A stretch of 32,272 nucleotides of DNA from a bacterium DOLZORAL124_64_63 (GTDB taxonomy: Bacteria > Krumholzibacteriota > Krumholzibacteriia > LZORAL124-64-63). A model generated the notes under the pieces. The model was not told where the DNA came from, did not search any database, and was given only the letters and a program-made list of their open reading frames with translations. Position numbers and translations under genes: made by a program. Of the stretch, positions 7,117 through 15,066 are shown piece after piece (position 1 is the first letter of the stretch; each line of letters starts with the position of its first letter). Location: positions 1 to 32,272 of the forward strand of contig PDQT01000101.1 in assembly GCA_002747875.1 (NCBI GenBank), in the 5' to 3' direction.

Positions 7117-7859
7117 CTGTTCAAGGCCCCGATGGCAGCTTCGATTTTGAAATGCAGCGGAATATTTTTCGTCTCTTCCAGGTTTCGCAGGCTGCGGGCC
7201 AGATCCGGCGTGCACAGCAGTTCGGTGCGGATATTGACATCTCGGGCCTGGCGCCGGATGCCGCCCATGAATTTTATAAGAGAAATATTGACTTCCCTGC
7301 ATTTGCGCAGATCAATGACGGCCGCGTTTTTTTTAGCGGACAGCATGGCCCTGATGGCGTTCGGCAGCCCCTTTTCCAGGGAGAGCAATTCCACCCGGGA
7401 GATTTTTTCCGGGGCGCTGATCACTGTTACGCCCTCACTTTCTGAAACCATTTCCGAGAACAGTTCTTCCGGGCCGGGAGACGGTTTTTCCGCCAGACTT
7501 ACAAACTGACCCACCCGTTCCAGCAGCTGATCACTTTTAAACGGTTTGAGCAGATAGCTGCTGGCGCCGAGCTGCAGAATTTTCATGACTTCTTTTTTAT
7601 TGGCCTCGGCGGTGAGCATGATGACGGGCACGGCTTTGAGTTTCTCGTCCGTCTTGAGTCTTTCCAGCATTTCAATGCCGGTCATCACGGGCATGGCCAC
7701 ATCAAGGATAATCAGATCCGGCACTGCGGCCGCTGCCTTTACCAGCCCTTCTGCGCCGTTTTCCGCCTCGGTGATCGCGACATCAAAAGGTTTGAACGCC
7801 TTTTTTACCAGCGCACGGATGACGCGGCTGTCATCCACGGATAAAAACTGAAGCGCCAT
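7113..7859 (-). CDS. Response regulator with C-terminal STAS-like domain
   Basis: This is a 248-residue protein. The receiver domain (1-120) has the acidic pair D9/D10, phospho-acceptor D53 in LIILDVAMP, T83 and K105 in LLKPF, so it should be phosphorylatable. Residues about 140-248 read like a STAS fold (VIDLRKCREVNISLIKFM, then a strand and helix), a domain used for protein-protein switching rather than DNA binding. It is the last gene of the minus-strand operon (hdgyp-motA-motB-activator-this), 31 bases after the activator gene. It may link a chemotaxis- or stress-type kinase to motility, but the partner is unknown. GGAGGAA lies just before its ATG. Confidence 0.78.
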   Translation of the reverse strand: MALQFLSVDDSRVIRALVKKAFKPFDVAITEAENGAEGLVKAAAAVPDLIILDVAMPVMTGIEMLERLKTDEKLKAVPVIMLTAEANKKEVMKILQLGASSYLLKPFKSDQLLERVGQFVSLAEKPSPGPEELFSEMVSESEGVTVISAPEKISRVELLSLEKGLPNAIRAMLSAKKNAAVIDLRKCREVNISLIKFMGGIRRQARDVNIRTELLCTPDLARSLRNLEETKNIPLHFKIEAAIGALNS

Positions 7860-7890
7860 ATTCCTCCTTCAGACTCCGTAATATCCGGCC

Positions 7891-8988
7891 TTATGACCCC
7901 GCCGCCGAATTTTTCGGATCATCTTCAAGTCCGTATCGTTTTATTTTTTCCACCAGCGTGGTGCGTTTCATGTGTAAAAGACGGGCCGCCCGGTTCTTGA
8001 TCCACCTGGTTTTTTCCAGGGACGTCAGGATCAGGGCCTTTTCGTATTCCGTAACTGCCGTATTAAGACAAATCCCTTCATCCGAGATCTCGGTGCTGAA
8101 GCGATGAACGCCGCCGCACATATCTGCAGCGCCAGAGGCAGGCGCCGGTGCCGCGCCGGCGGCCGCGTGCAACAGATCCGCCGGGATATCTGCGGGACGA
8201 ATTTCCTCGTCTCCCCGCAATACGGTCATCCGTTCCATAAGATTGCGCAGTTCCCGCACATTTCCCGGCCACGAGTGGCGCAGCAACATATCCATGGCAC
8301 CCGGATGGATATGCGCGGGGGCCGTATCCGGCGGACGCAGAAAAAGACGGCGGAAATAATCGGCCAGAAGGGGAATATCTTCCTGCCGCTCCCGTAGGGG
8401 CGGCATGCGCACCGGCACCACATACAGCCGGTAAAACAGATCCTGCCGAAAGCGCCCGGCCGCGGTTTCAGCGGCAAGATCCCTGTTGGTGGCGGCAATG
8501 ATGCGGACATCCGCTTTTTGCGACCCGGTCCCTCCCACCGGCTCATATTCCCGTTCTTCCAGTACCTTGAGCAGCCGGGTCTGGAGATGGGTGCCCATAT
8601 CCCCGATTTCATCCAGAAACAGGGTGCCGCCCTCGGCCTGGGCGAATTTACCGGCGCGGCGGGTCACCGCGCCGGTAAAAGCGCCGCGCACATGACCGAA
8701 CAGATCGCTCTCCAGCAGATGCTCAGGCATGGCCCCGCAGTTGATGGAAACAAATGGCCCCCGGCAACGCGGGGAGGAAAGATGCAGGCAGCGGGCAGCC
8801 AGTCCTTTCCCCGTGCCCGACTCGCCGGTCAGCAGCACCGTGGATTCCGTGGCCGCGACCTTCTGGAGCAGTTTGCATACGGCGGTAAAGGCGGCGCTTT
8901 TCCCGATAAAGGCGTCCGGGTGCGTGATTCCTTTGTGTCCGATCCGGTTCTGATCCGGCGGGCCTGGTTTAAATTTCCGTGCCGGCAT
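7891..8988 (-). CDS. Sigma-54-dependent activator, FleQ/FlrC-like flagellar regulator
   Basis: The 365-residue protein consists of a short N-terminus, a complete AAA+ sigma-54 activator domain and a Fis-type HTH. Walker A GESGTGKG is at 55-62, the sigma-54-contacting GAFTGA loop at 102-107, Walker B TLFLDE at 122-127 and WPGNVREL near 240-247. The HTH (about 313-352) reads RAARLLHMKRTTLVEKIKR, very close to the FleQ version. There is no receiver or FleQ-type N-terminal domain. The LFRS motif that helps FleQ bind c-di-GMP is not visible at the equivalent place (HPDAFIGKS). It sits three bases after motB, so stator and regulator genes are co-expressed. It probably activates the sigma-54-type promoter before flgB. 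Confidence 0.85.
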   Translation of the reverse strand: MPARKFKPGPPDQNRIGHKGITHPDAFIGKSAAFTAVCKLLQKVAATESTVLLTGESGTGKGLAARCLHLSSPRCRGPFVSINCGAMPEHLLESDLFGHVRGAFTGAVTRRAGKFAQAEGGTLFLDEIGDMGTHLQTRLLKVLEEREYEPVGGTGSQKADVRIIAATNRDLAAETAAGRFRQDLFYRLYVVPVRMPPLRERQEDIPLLADYFRRLFLRPPDTAPAHIHPGAMDMLLRHSWPGNVRELRNLMERMTVLRGDEEIRPADIPADLLHAAAGAAPAPASGAADMCGGVHRFSTEISDEGICLNTAVTEYEKALILTSLEKTRWIKNRAARLLHMKRTTLVEKIKRYGLEDDPKNSAAGS

Positions 8989-8991
8989 GAT

Positions 8992-9819
8992 TTATTCGCT
9001 TTCCCGTTTCATGATACCGCCCGGCGTGTCCAGCGGGGAAATGAGCGCGGCGTTTTTGCGGATCTGCTGCTGAAAGGCCAGGTTGGCCAATGTGATCTCC
9101 ACCCGCCGGTTTTTCTGGCGGCCCTCGGGCGTATCATTGGTCTCAATGGGATGGTATTCACCAAACCCCATTGTGGCCACCCGGCGGGGGTCCACTTTTC
9201 CCTTTTCGATCAGAAACTGGGCCACCGAGGCGGCCCGCGCCATGGACAGAATCAGGTTGTTCTGGTAGGGCCAGCCGGAAATGGGGACATTGTCCGTATG
9301 GCCGCCGATAATGAGTTCGCTGTCGATTTCATTGAGCATGGCACTGATTCTGGACAGGATGGGCACCATTTCCCTTCGAATTTCCGCGCTGCCTGAATCA
9401 AACGTGCTTTCTCCCATCAGCCGGATGGTGACCTGGTGGCTGGCTTCGTCCAGGCTGACCTCCAGCAGGCTTTCCATCCCTGACAGGCGGGATTCGGCTT
9501 CTTCCTTCAGGGCCCTGAGCAGGTTTTCCTGAAGAAACGAGATGAAATCAAGGGAAATGGGACGGGTGTCAAATTGCGTGGGAATAATTTTTTCCCCGCC
9601 GTCCAGCCCCGGCCTGAGCGTGATCTGCTTTCCCTGAATGCCAAAGGCGTCGGCAAAAGAGCCGTAGACCAGCTTATAGGTCCGCATGTCAATGATGGAG
9701 AAGGAAAGGAGAAGAACGAAAAAGCAAAGAAGCAGGCACATGAGATCCGAAAAGGTGACAATCCAGGCTGGCGCACCCTCCTCGCATTCTTTCTGAGGGC
9801 AATTGTTCTTATCCGTCAC
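8992..9819 (-). CDS. motB: Flagellar stator protein MotB
   Basis: The product is about 275 residues. It has a short cytoplasmic N-terminus, one membrane helix that starts WIVTFSDLMCLLLCFFVLLLS with the ion-binding Asp, a plug/linker, and a C-terminal OmpA-like peptidoglycan-binding domain (GGHTDNVPISGWPYQNN, then NRRVEITL). MotB anchors the MotA4B2-type stator to the cell wall and carries the ion path. A GTG start at 9819 is chosen because CGGAGG lies six bases upstream; it overlaps the motA stop by 11 bases, a usual coupling for stator pairs. An ATG at 9846 would add nine residues but lacks this ribosome site. Confidence 0.92.
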   Translation of the reverse strand: MTDKNNCPQKECEEGAPAWIVTFSDLMCLLLCFFVLLLSFSIIDMRTYKLVYGSFADAFGIQGKQITLRPGLDGGEKIIPTQFDTRPISLDFISFLQENLLRALKEEAESRLSGMESLLEVSLDEASHQVTIRLMGESTFDSGSAEIRREMVPILSRISAMLNEIDSELIIGGHTDNVPISGWPYQNNLILSMARAASVAQFLIEKGKVDPRRVATMGFGEYHPIETNDTPEGRQKNRRVEITLANLAFQQQIRKNAALISPLDTPGGIMKRESE

Positions 9820-10609
9820 CGGTTTCCTCCGCAGCTTTCTCTCCACCCTTTTTTGGATCGAAATTATCGCGGTCCCTGGGCGACAGGAAAATTTTCAGGC
9901 TCTCCTCCAGCACCATGGAAGATACGCCCCGGTTCATGGCAATGGCCGCTTCAATAATGATATTTTTGTTTTGCTGCTCCTGTTCGCTGCGCAGGGCCAG
10001 TTTGTCCGCCAGGGGAAGAGCGAAAAGATTGGCCAGCAGGGAGCCGTACAGGGTCGTAAGCAGGGCCAGGGCCATGGAAGGGCCGATCTTGCTCGGATCA
10101 TCCATGCCTGTCAGCATCTGCACCAGTCCGATCAGGGTGCCGATCATGCCAAAGGCCGGGGCCGCCGCGCCCATGCCCCTGAAGATTTTCTGACCAATGG
10201 TATGGCGATACATCATCAGACGGATATCTTTATTCAGAAGGTCTTCGATCAGGCCCTCGTCAAAGCCGTCCGCCAGGTATTGCAGGGCCTTGGCCGTGAA
10301 TTCATCTTCCGGTTTCTGGTTTTCCAGCGCGATCAGCCCGTCTTTTTTGGCGATCCTGGCCAGTTCCACCATTTGGCGAATCACGTCCTCGGGCTTGTCC
10401 ATTTTGACCAGAAAGGCCTTCATGGCGACCTTAATGGTATTGATGACATCGTCCATGGTGAATTTAATAAAAAGCGTGGCAAGGGTACCGCCGATCACGA
10501 TGAGCAGACTGGGAATACTGACGAACAGTATGGGGCTGCCGCCCATCAGCACCGCAATGAGAACGAGAACAGTCCCCCCCACCAGCCCGATAACAGTTGC
10601 GATATCCAT
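9809..10609 (-). CDS. motA: Flagellar stator protein MotA
   Basis: The 266-residue membrane protein has four hydrophobic segments: two near the N-terminus (MDIATVIGLVGG and FVSIPSLLIVIGGTLATLF) and two after residue 140 (APAFGMIGTLIGLVQML and LLTTLYGSLLANLFALPLADKL). The large cytoplasmic loop between them includes acidic and basic residues of the type that touch FliG. This layout and the GMIGTLIGLV / TTLYGxxxAN signatures are those of MotA/PomA. The length suits the PomA-like branch, but whether H+ or Na+ drives it cannot be read safely. It is three bases after the HD-GYP gene and overlaps motB. Confidence 0.93.
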   Translation of the reverse strand: MDIATVIGLVGGTVLVLIAVLMGGSPILFVSIPSLLIVIGGTLATLFIKFTMDDVINTIKVAMKAFLVKMDKPEDVIRQMVELARIAKKDGLIALENQKPEDEFTAKALQYLADGFDEGLIEDLLNKDIRLMMYRHTIGQKIFRGMGAAAPAFGMIGTLIGLVQMLTGMDDPSKIGPSMALALLTTLYGSLLANLFALPLADKLALRSEQEQQNKNIIIEAAIAMNRGVSSMVLEESLKIFLSPRDRDNFDPKKGGEKAAEETGDG

Positions 10610-10612
10610 GAA

Positions 10613-11851
10613 TCAGTCTTTCGGGGTATCTGTTGCGGATTGCTGTTCCGATGCGGCATGCCGTGCCATTATCGTTTCTGTCTCCCGTTCCGCTTCTTCA
10701 TAGATAAATACCGTTTTGCCGCTGGAAAAGGTGCAGCGCTGGCGTTTCAGTTTGTCAATGGAAGCGGTGGTGATAGCAGTGCCGGCCGGCATCAGCAGCG
10801 CACCGTTCTGGCGCCGGACATCCCTGGCCAGAACCATGCCGGTTTCCAGGTCTTCCAGGGGGATTTCCCGGAAATCAGAGCGGACCTGGGCGATCATCCG
10901 CTCCTGGTTGATGCCCATCAGCAGATCCGTCAGGCGGGGATCAAGCTGATACCCCTTCATTTGTTGTAACTTTTGGGGAATTTCCTGTAAAGGCATTTCT
11001 CCCCGGCGGACCAGGTTGTCATAAGTGGAAGCGGCCGCGATAATGCGGGCATTCAAGGGAATTTCCTCCCCGGCCTTTCCCTCGGGAAATCCCCGCCCGT
11101 TGAACTGCTCATGGTGCTGCCCCACGATCCGGGCCACCGGGGCCAGAATTTCGATTTCCTCCAGGATTCCCTGACCGATGACCGGATGCAGGCGGTAGAG
11201 GTGGCTTTCTTCCTCGCTTCGCTCTACGCGGGATTTGACGCGGATGATATGGGGGAGACCGATCATGCCGATATCGTGGAGCAGGGCCGCGCTTTCGATT
11301 TCCTCGTATTCGGATTCCGCCACTTCCGGCAGGCGGCGGGCCAGGTCCAGGGCGATCCGGGCCGTATTCCGAGCATGGGCGCCCAGATCCCGGTCATATA
11401 CTTCCATGAGGTTGGAAAACATGCGGATAATTTGCAGATAATTAATGCGCATCGCGTCGTACCGGCGATTAAGCCGGGTTTCCAGGTCCAGGATACGCAG
11501 GCCGTTTTCCAGGCGGGCCTGGAATTCCCGCATGCGCACGGGGCGGATCATATAATCGTCCACCCCGCCTTCCAGTCCCTCGGCCGCTTCGTCCGGCGCG
11601 TTGATGCGTCCGATGAGCATGAGGTAGGTATAGCGATCACCGGCCTGCCTGCGGATGCGGCGGCAGAGATCCAGCCCGGTCATATCGGGCAGATCCCAGG
11701 CTGCCACCACCATGCGGGCCCGGCTGTTCTCCCAGAGGCGGACCGCCGTCCGGCCGTCTTCCGCATACAGGGCCTCGTGGCCCAGGTCGCGGATGAACAT
11801 GATGAGCATATGAAGATGATCCGGATCCGGATCCGTCACCAGAATTTTCAT
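10613..11851 (-). CDS. REC/HD-GYP response regulator, predicted c-di-GMP phosphodiesterase
   Basis: This is a 412-residue protein. The N-terminal receiver domain keeps the phospho-acceptor Asp53 (AAWDLPDMTG), but the switch Thr/Ser looks replaced (LMLIGRIN) and the invariant Lys is Arg104 (YMIRP), so phosphorylation control may be altered. Residues about 140-340 hold an HD-GYP domain: LLHDIGMIGLP (His192-Asp193), GQHHEQFNGRGFPEG (GRGFP in place of the usual GYP context) and a following RIIAAASTYDNL helix. HD-GYP proteins hydrolyse c-di-GMP. A C-terminal extension (about 340-412) has no known fold. It heads the operon with motA, motB and the sigma-54 activator, so c-di-GMP turnover is tied genetically to stator production. 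GAGAGGAAG precedes the ATG. Confidence 0.85.
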   Translation of the reverse strand: MKILVTDPDPDHLHMLIMFIRDLGHEALYAEDGRTAVRLWENSRARMVVAAWDLPDMTGLDLCRRIRRQAGDRYTYLMLIGRINAPDEAAEGLEGGVDDYMIRPVRMREFQARLENGLRILDLETRLNRRYDAMRINYLQIIRMFSNLMEVYDRDLGAHARNTARIALDLARRLPEVAESEYEEIESAALLHDIGMIGLPHIIRVKSRVERSEEESHLYRLHPVIGQGILEEIEILAPVARIVGQHHEQFNGRGFPEGKAGEEIPLNARIIAAASTYDNLVRRGEMPLQEIPQKLQQMKGYQLDPRLTDLLMGINQERMIAQVRSDFREIPLEDLETGMVLARDVRRQNGALLMPAGTAITTASIDKLKRQRCTFSSGKTVFIYEEAERETETIMARHAASEQQSATDTPKD

Positions 11852-11937
11852 TTCTTCCTCTCGGACGACCGTATCACGGACCGCGCGGGGGGTGCGTGTT
11901 TGAAAGACGGCTTTGGGTTGCTTCCCTGCCGCCGGCT

Positions 11938-11967
11938 ATGTTACATGAGATGGTTACAGATTGTAAA
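11938..11967 (-). promoter_or_regulatory. Candidate sigma-70-type promoter of the minus-strand stator operon
   Basis: Read on the minus strand, TTTACA (11967-11962) and TAACAT (11943-11938) are separated by 18 bases and point at the HD-GYP gene starting at 11851. The same stretch contains GTTACA twice (11940-11945 and 11953-11958), a possible operator. The call is weak and based on hexamer likeness only. Confidence 0.3.
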
Positions 11968-11978
11968 GTCCGACGGAC

Positions 11979-12008
11979 CGGATCTGGTCCGGATTCGGAT
12001 CTGGTCCG
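11979..12008. repeat. 13-bp direct repeat CGGATCTGGTCCG in the divergent control region
   Basis: Two perfect copies lie at 11979-11991 and 11996-12008. They fall upstream of the sigma-54-type promoter for flgB, at a distance (about 55-80 bases before the predicted start site) where an enhancer-binding activator could sit. An operator role is inference; the repeat could also be a tandem duplication. Confidence 0.6.
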
Positions 12009-12035
12009 TATCGTCCCCGGCGCCCTGCCTCCTTT

Positions 12036-12053
12036 CGGCAGATATATTGCAAG
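12036..12053 (+). promoter_or_regulatory. Sigma-54-type promoter of the flgB operon
   Basis: CGGCAG-ATATA-TTGCAA carries the -24 GG (12037-12038) and -12 GC (12049-12050) exactly 12 bases apart, with a full TTGCA at -12. Transcription would start near 12062, about 110 bases before the flgB ATG. The element overlaps the first unit of a 15-bp triple repeat, so two further TTGCAA copies follow, but their -24 positions lack GG. A FleQ-like activator is encoded in the divergent operon. Confidence 0.6.
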
Positions 12054-12084
12054 CAGATATATTGCAATCAGATATATTGCAATC
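12040..12084 (+). repeat. Three tandem 15-bp repeats (AGATATATTGCAATC type)
   Basis: Units at 12040-12054, 12055-12069 and 12070-12084 are identical except for one base (AAGC in unit 1, AATC in units 2 and 3). The units are AT-rich in a GC-rich surrounding. Each holds the palindrome TTGCAA. The array sits in the 320-base region between the HD-GYP gene (start 11851) and flgB (12172). Apart from this array, the 13-bp repeat and the two candidate promoters, nothing else was recognised in that region. Confidence 0.9.
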
Positions 12085-12171
12085 AGTTAAGTCATCATAT
12101 CAGCAGTGCGGCGGCAGAAACAAAAAAGGGATAACCGAAAAAAGCGGAGAACCCGCCATGAAAGAGAAATC

Positions 12172-12612
12172 ATGACCGGCGTCGGGCTGTCCGGCTTCCT
12201 GGACAACGGCCCCATTGATATACTCCACCGGTCCCTGGATCTGCGGGCAGCCCGCCATCAGGTGCTGGCCGCCAATATCGCCAATACCGATACACCCGGA
12301 TACCAGGCCTTTGACGTGGAACTCGACAAAGCCCTGGACCATATCCGGAAAGGATCGACCGACGGAAAAATGGCGCTTGCCACCACCCATCCCGATCATA
12401 TTTCCCCGTCCGGGAACTGGACGGATGGGGCCCCGGCCGATATTCCCGTATCCGCCCGGCCCGGGGGATCGGCCCGAAGCGACGGCAATACCGTGGACAT
12501 GGACCGGGAGATGACGGCCATGGGCCAAAACAGCCTTGTCTACCGCCTGCTTTCCGGGGTATTGCACAAGGAGTTCCAGATGGTTTCCACCGCGATCCAG
12601 GACAATACATAA
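12172..12612 (+). CDS. flgB: Flagellar proximal rod protein FlgB
   Basis: The 146-residue protein shows the N-terminal rod/hook signature SLDLRAARHQVLAANIANTDTPGYQA and a C-terminal helix with NTVDMDREMTAMGQNSLVYRLL, both typical of FlgB. FlgB forms the rod segment next to the MS ring and export gate. The start at 12172 is preferred because AAGAGA precedes it and the protein then has normal length; the frame is open upstream to 12106, but the added 22 residues are basic and unlike FlgB. First gene of the main flagellar operon. Confidence 0.93.
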   Translation: MTGVGLSGFLDNGPIDILHRSLDLRAARHQVLAANIANTDTPGYQAFDVELDKALDHIRKGSTDGKMALATTHPDHISPSGNWTDGAPADIPVSARPGGSARSDGNTVDMDREMTAMGQNSLVYRLLSGVLHKEFQMVSTAIQDNT

Positions 12613-12632
12613 ATTCCGAACATAAATTCCGA
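12608..12632 (+). repeat. 12-bp tandem duplication at the flgB-flgC junction
   Basis: CATAAATTCCGA occurs at 12608-12619 and again at 12621-12632 (period 13). The first copy includes the flgB stop codon. It lies just upstream of the flgC ribosome site (GGAG near 12637) and resembles a local slippage duplication. Confidence 0.85.
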
Positions 12633-12649
12633 CCCCCGGAGAAAGACGG

Positions 12650-13096
12650 ATGAACCTTTTCACCGCAATGGATATCAGCGCCGCCGGACTCTCGGTCCAG
12701 CGGACCCGGCTGAATATCATCGCCGAAAACCTGGCCAACATCCAGACCACCCGTACGTCCGAAGGCGGTCCTTACCGCCGGCGGGACGTGGTCTTTGAGG
12801 CCGTCCCCCTGACATCCTTTAATGATGCGCTGGCGGATGCCGTGAACAATGACGGCGGCGCCGGCATTTCTTCCGTGCGGATCAGCGAAGTGGTGGAAGA
12901 CCCGCGACCGCCGGTGCTCAAATATGATCCATCCCACCCGGACGCGGATGCGGACGGCTATGTGGCCATGCCCAATGTCAAACTTCTGGAAGAAATGGTC
13001 AATATGATTTCCGCCAGCCGGGGCTACGAAGCCAATGCTGCGGTCGTGCAGACCACCGGACAGATGGCGCTCAGGGCCCTGGAGATAATTGCGTAA
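12650..13096 (+). CDS. flgC: Flagellar proximal rod protein FlgC
   Basis: The 148-residue protein begins FTAMDISAAGLSVQRTRLNI and continues AENLANIQTTRT, the classic FlgC N-terminus. It ends with MPNVKLLEEMVNMISASRGYEAN, the rod-family C-terminal motif. FlgC assembles with FlgB in the proximal rod. Its TAA stop shares one base with the fliE ATG (13096), so translation is probably coupled. A GGAGAAAG ribosome site precedes the start. Confidence 0.95.
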   Translation: MNLFTAMDISAAGLSVQRTRLNIIAENLANIQTTRTSEGGPYRRRDVVFEAVPLTSFNDALADAVNNDGGAGISSVRISEVVEDPRPPVLKYDPSHPDADADGYVAMPNVKLLEEMVNMISASRGYEANAAVVQTTGQMALRALEIIA

Positions 13097-13401
13097 TGAC
13101 ACCCATGGATCCCGCCCCGATATACCGCGCGGGGGATATCGCATCCCCTTTCCGGACCGGTGGAAAGAACCCGCCGCCAGCCGGAAATTTTGGATCCGTC
13201 CTGCAGCGGGCCTTTGACACCGTCTCGGCCCTGCAGGCGGAAAAAGACACGGCCGTGGCCGAACTGGCCGCCGGAGAAAATCCGGATATCCATGGCGCCA
13301 TGATCGCCGTGCAGAAAGCGGACCTGTCCTTTCGTCTCATGCTCCAGGTGCGCAATAAGGCCCTGGCCGCCTATGAGGAAATCATGCGGATGAATATCTG
13401 A
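13096..13401 (+). CDS. fliE: Flagellar hook-basal body complex protein FliE
   Basis: The 101-residue protein is of normal FliE size. The diagnostic C-terminal half reads AAGENPDIHGAMIAVQKADLSFRLMLQVRNKALAAYEEIMRM; the first 40 residues are Pro/Gly-rich and variable. FliE joins the MS ring and export gate to the rod. Position between flgC and fliF is the standard order. An in-frame ATG at 13105 is an alternative start. Confidence 0.93.
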   Translation: MTPMDPAPIYRAGDIASPFRTGGKNPPPAGNFGSVLQRAFDTVSALQAEKDTAVAELAAGENPDIHGAMIAVQKADLSFRLMLQVRNKALAAYEEIMRMNI

Positions 13402-13416
13402 CGGCGGTGAATTGCA

Positions 13417-15012
13417 ATGGCGTTTCGTGACGCATGGCTCTCGCTTCGGGCCGTCATCTCCGGCCTTACCCCCGGAAGGCGGATGGCCCTTATGCTCCTG
13501 ATCCTCGGGTCCATGGCCGGTTTTTTCTGGCTGATTTTCTGGGCGGGCACACCCGATTTTCAGCCCCTGTACACCAATCTTCAGCCCGAGGATGCCGGGG
13601 CCGTGGTACAGCGGCTCAAAGAGGATAAAATCCCCTACCGGGCGGCCGGGGCCAATACCATTCTGGTGCCCAGGGAAAGGATCTTTGAAACCACCATGAT
13701 GCTGGCCGGGGAGGGCCTTCCCCAGAGCGGCGGCGTGGGATTCGAAATTTTTGACCGCACCAAGCTGGGCATGACCGAATTCGAGCAGAACGTGAATTAT
13801 CAGCGGGCCTTGCAGGGAGAGATTTCCCGGACCATCACCCGCCTTGCCGAGGTCCGGACCTGCCGGGTGCTGATCGTCATGCCCGAAGAATCCCTGTTCG
13901 TGGAGCAGGACCGGCCGGCCTCGGCCTCGGTGCAGATGGAACTGCATCCCGGAAAAAAACTCAAGCAGCAGCAGGTCCAGGCCATTATCCATATCGTATC
14001 TGCCGCCGTTCCGGACCTGAGCCCGGAAGATGTGACCGTGATGGATAATTTCGGCAATCTGCTCTCCGCCCCCCGGGGCGCGGGCGGAATTGAGAATTCC
14101 GTCACCAGACAGCTCGAATTCCAGCAGCGCATGGAGCGGATCATCCAGCAGCGGGTGGAATCCATGCTGGATGAGGTGCTCGGGCCGGGAAAATCCATTG
14201 TCCGCGTTTCCTGCGAACTGGATTTCAAACGACAGGAAATCACCCTGGAGCAGTATGATCCGGAAAAAGTGCTCCGCAGCGAGCAGAAAAGCCGGTCCCT
14301 GTCCACGGAAAGCGGCGCCGGCCCCTCGGGCGCACCCGGTGTGCTGTCCAATATGGCGCCCGGGGGGCGGGGGGCCGCCGCCGGGGAGGGCAGCCTGACC
14401 CGGGAACAGGAAATCGCCAATTACGAACTCAATAAAACCATACAGCATATCATCAGCCCCGTGGGCATGATCCGCCGGATTTCCGCCGCCGTGATCGTGG
14501 ACGGTACCTATACCCTGGTCAAGACCAGGGACAAAAAAGGAAAGGAAACGGAAACCCGCCAGTACACAGCCCGGAGCCCGGATGAAATCGGCAGTCTGGT
14601 CAAAATCGTCCGGCGGGCCGTGAATTTCGATCCGGCCCGGGGAGACGCGGTGGAAGTCATCAACCTGCCTTTTCAGCCGGAACTCCGGGGCGAGGAAGAG
14701 GAGGCGTCCATGGATTGGCGCTCGGACGTCAGTTCTTTTCTGCCCGTCCTGAAATACCTTTTTGCAGGTGTGGTTCTGATATTCCTGTTTCTCATGGTAC
14801 TCAGACCCCTGATCAAATGGCTCACCAGCAAACCGGTGATTGACGGGCGTATGCTTCAGCAGCTCCCCATGACCGTGGGCGAGATGGAACGGGAGCTGGG
14901 AGAAGGCGGTGACGGCTCGGTTTCCAGCCAGCTGTCCCAGGCCATCGCGGCGGACACGGACGGCTCTGCGGCCCGCCTGATCCGGGATCTGATCCGGGAA
15001 AAGCCCGAATAA
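13417..15012 (+). CDS. fliF: Flagellar MS-ring protein FliF
   Basis: The 531-residue protein has FliF architecture. A first membrane helix lies at about residues 24-45 (RMALMLLILGSMAGFFWLIFW), and the periplasmic ring-building motifs include LYTNLQPEDAGAVVQRL, FEIFDRTKLGMTEFEQNVNYQRALQGE and VRTCRVLIVMPEESLF. A second membrane helix follows at about 445-465, then a short cytoplasmic tail that would bind FliG. The loop around residues 295-330 (SGAGPSGAPGVLSNMAPGGRG) is Gly/Pro-rich, as usual in FliF. It builds the MS ring in the inner membrane, the base for the C-ring and export gate. GGCGGTGA lies before the ATG. Confidence 0.95.
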   Translation: MAFRDAWLSLRAVISGLTPGRRMALMLLILGSMAGFFWLIFWAGTPDFQPLYTNLQPEDAGAVVQRLKEDKIPYRAAGANTILVPRERIFETTMMLAGEGLPQSGGVGFEIFDRTKLGMTEFEQNVNYQRALQGEISRTITRLAEVRTCRVLIVMPEESLFVEQDRPASASVQMELHPGKKLKQQQVQAIIHIVSAAVPDLSPEDVTVMDNFGNLLSAPRGAGGIENSVTRQLEFQQRMERIIQQRVESMLDEVLGPGKSIVRVSCELDFKRQEITLEQYDPEKVLRSEQKSRSLSTESGAGPSGAPGVLSNMAPGGRGAAAGEGSLTREQEIANYELNKTIQHIISPVGMIRRISAAVIVDGTYTLVKTRDKKGKETETRQYTARSPDEIGSLVKIVRRAVNFDPARGDAVEVINLPFQPELRGEEEEASMDWRSDVSSFLPVLKYLFAGVVLIFLFLMVLRPLIKWLTSKPVIDGRMLQQLPMTVGEMERELGEGGDGSVSSQLSQAIAADTDGSAARLIRDLIREKPE

Positions 15013-15066
15013 TCATCGCCCGGCCAGGCCGCAATAATTATCCGAACGGACCTGTCAGACAGACAT

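Noticed and set aside
12040..12084. The triple 15-bp repeat as a CRISPR fragment
   Set aside because: Units are directly adjacent without spacers and too short; a promoter-associated tandem repeat fits better.
13024..14448. A 474-codon open frame on the minus strand opposite fliE/fliF
   Set aside because: Shadow of conserved flagellar genes; composition is typical of antisense frames and no motif is present.
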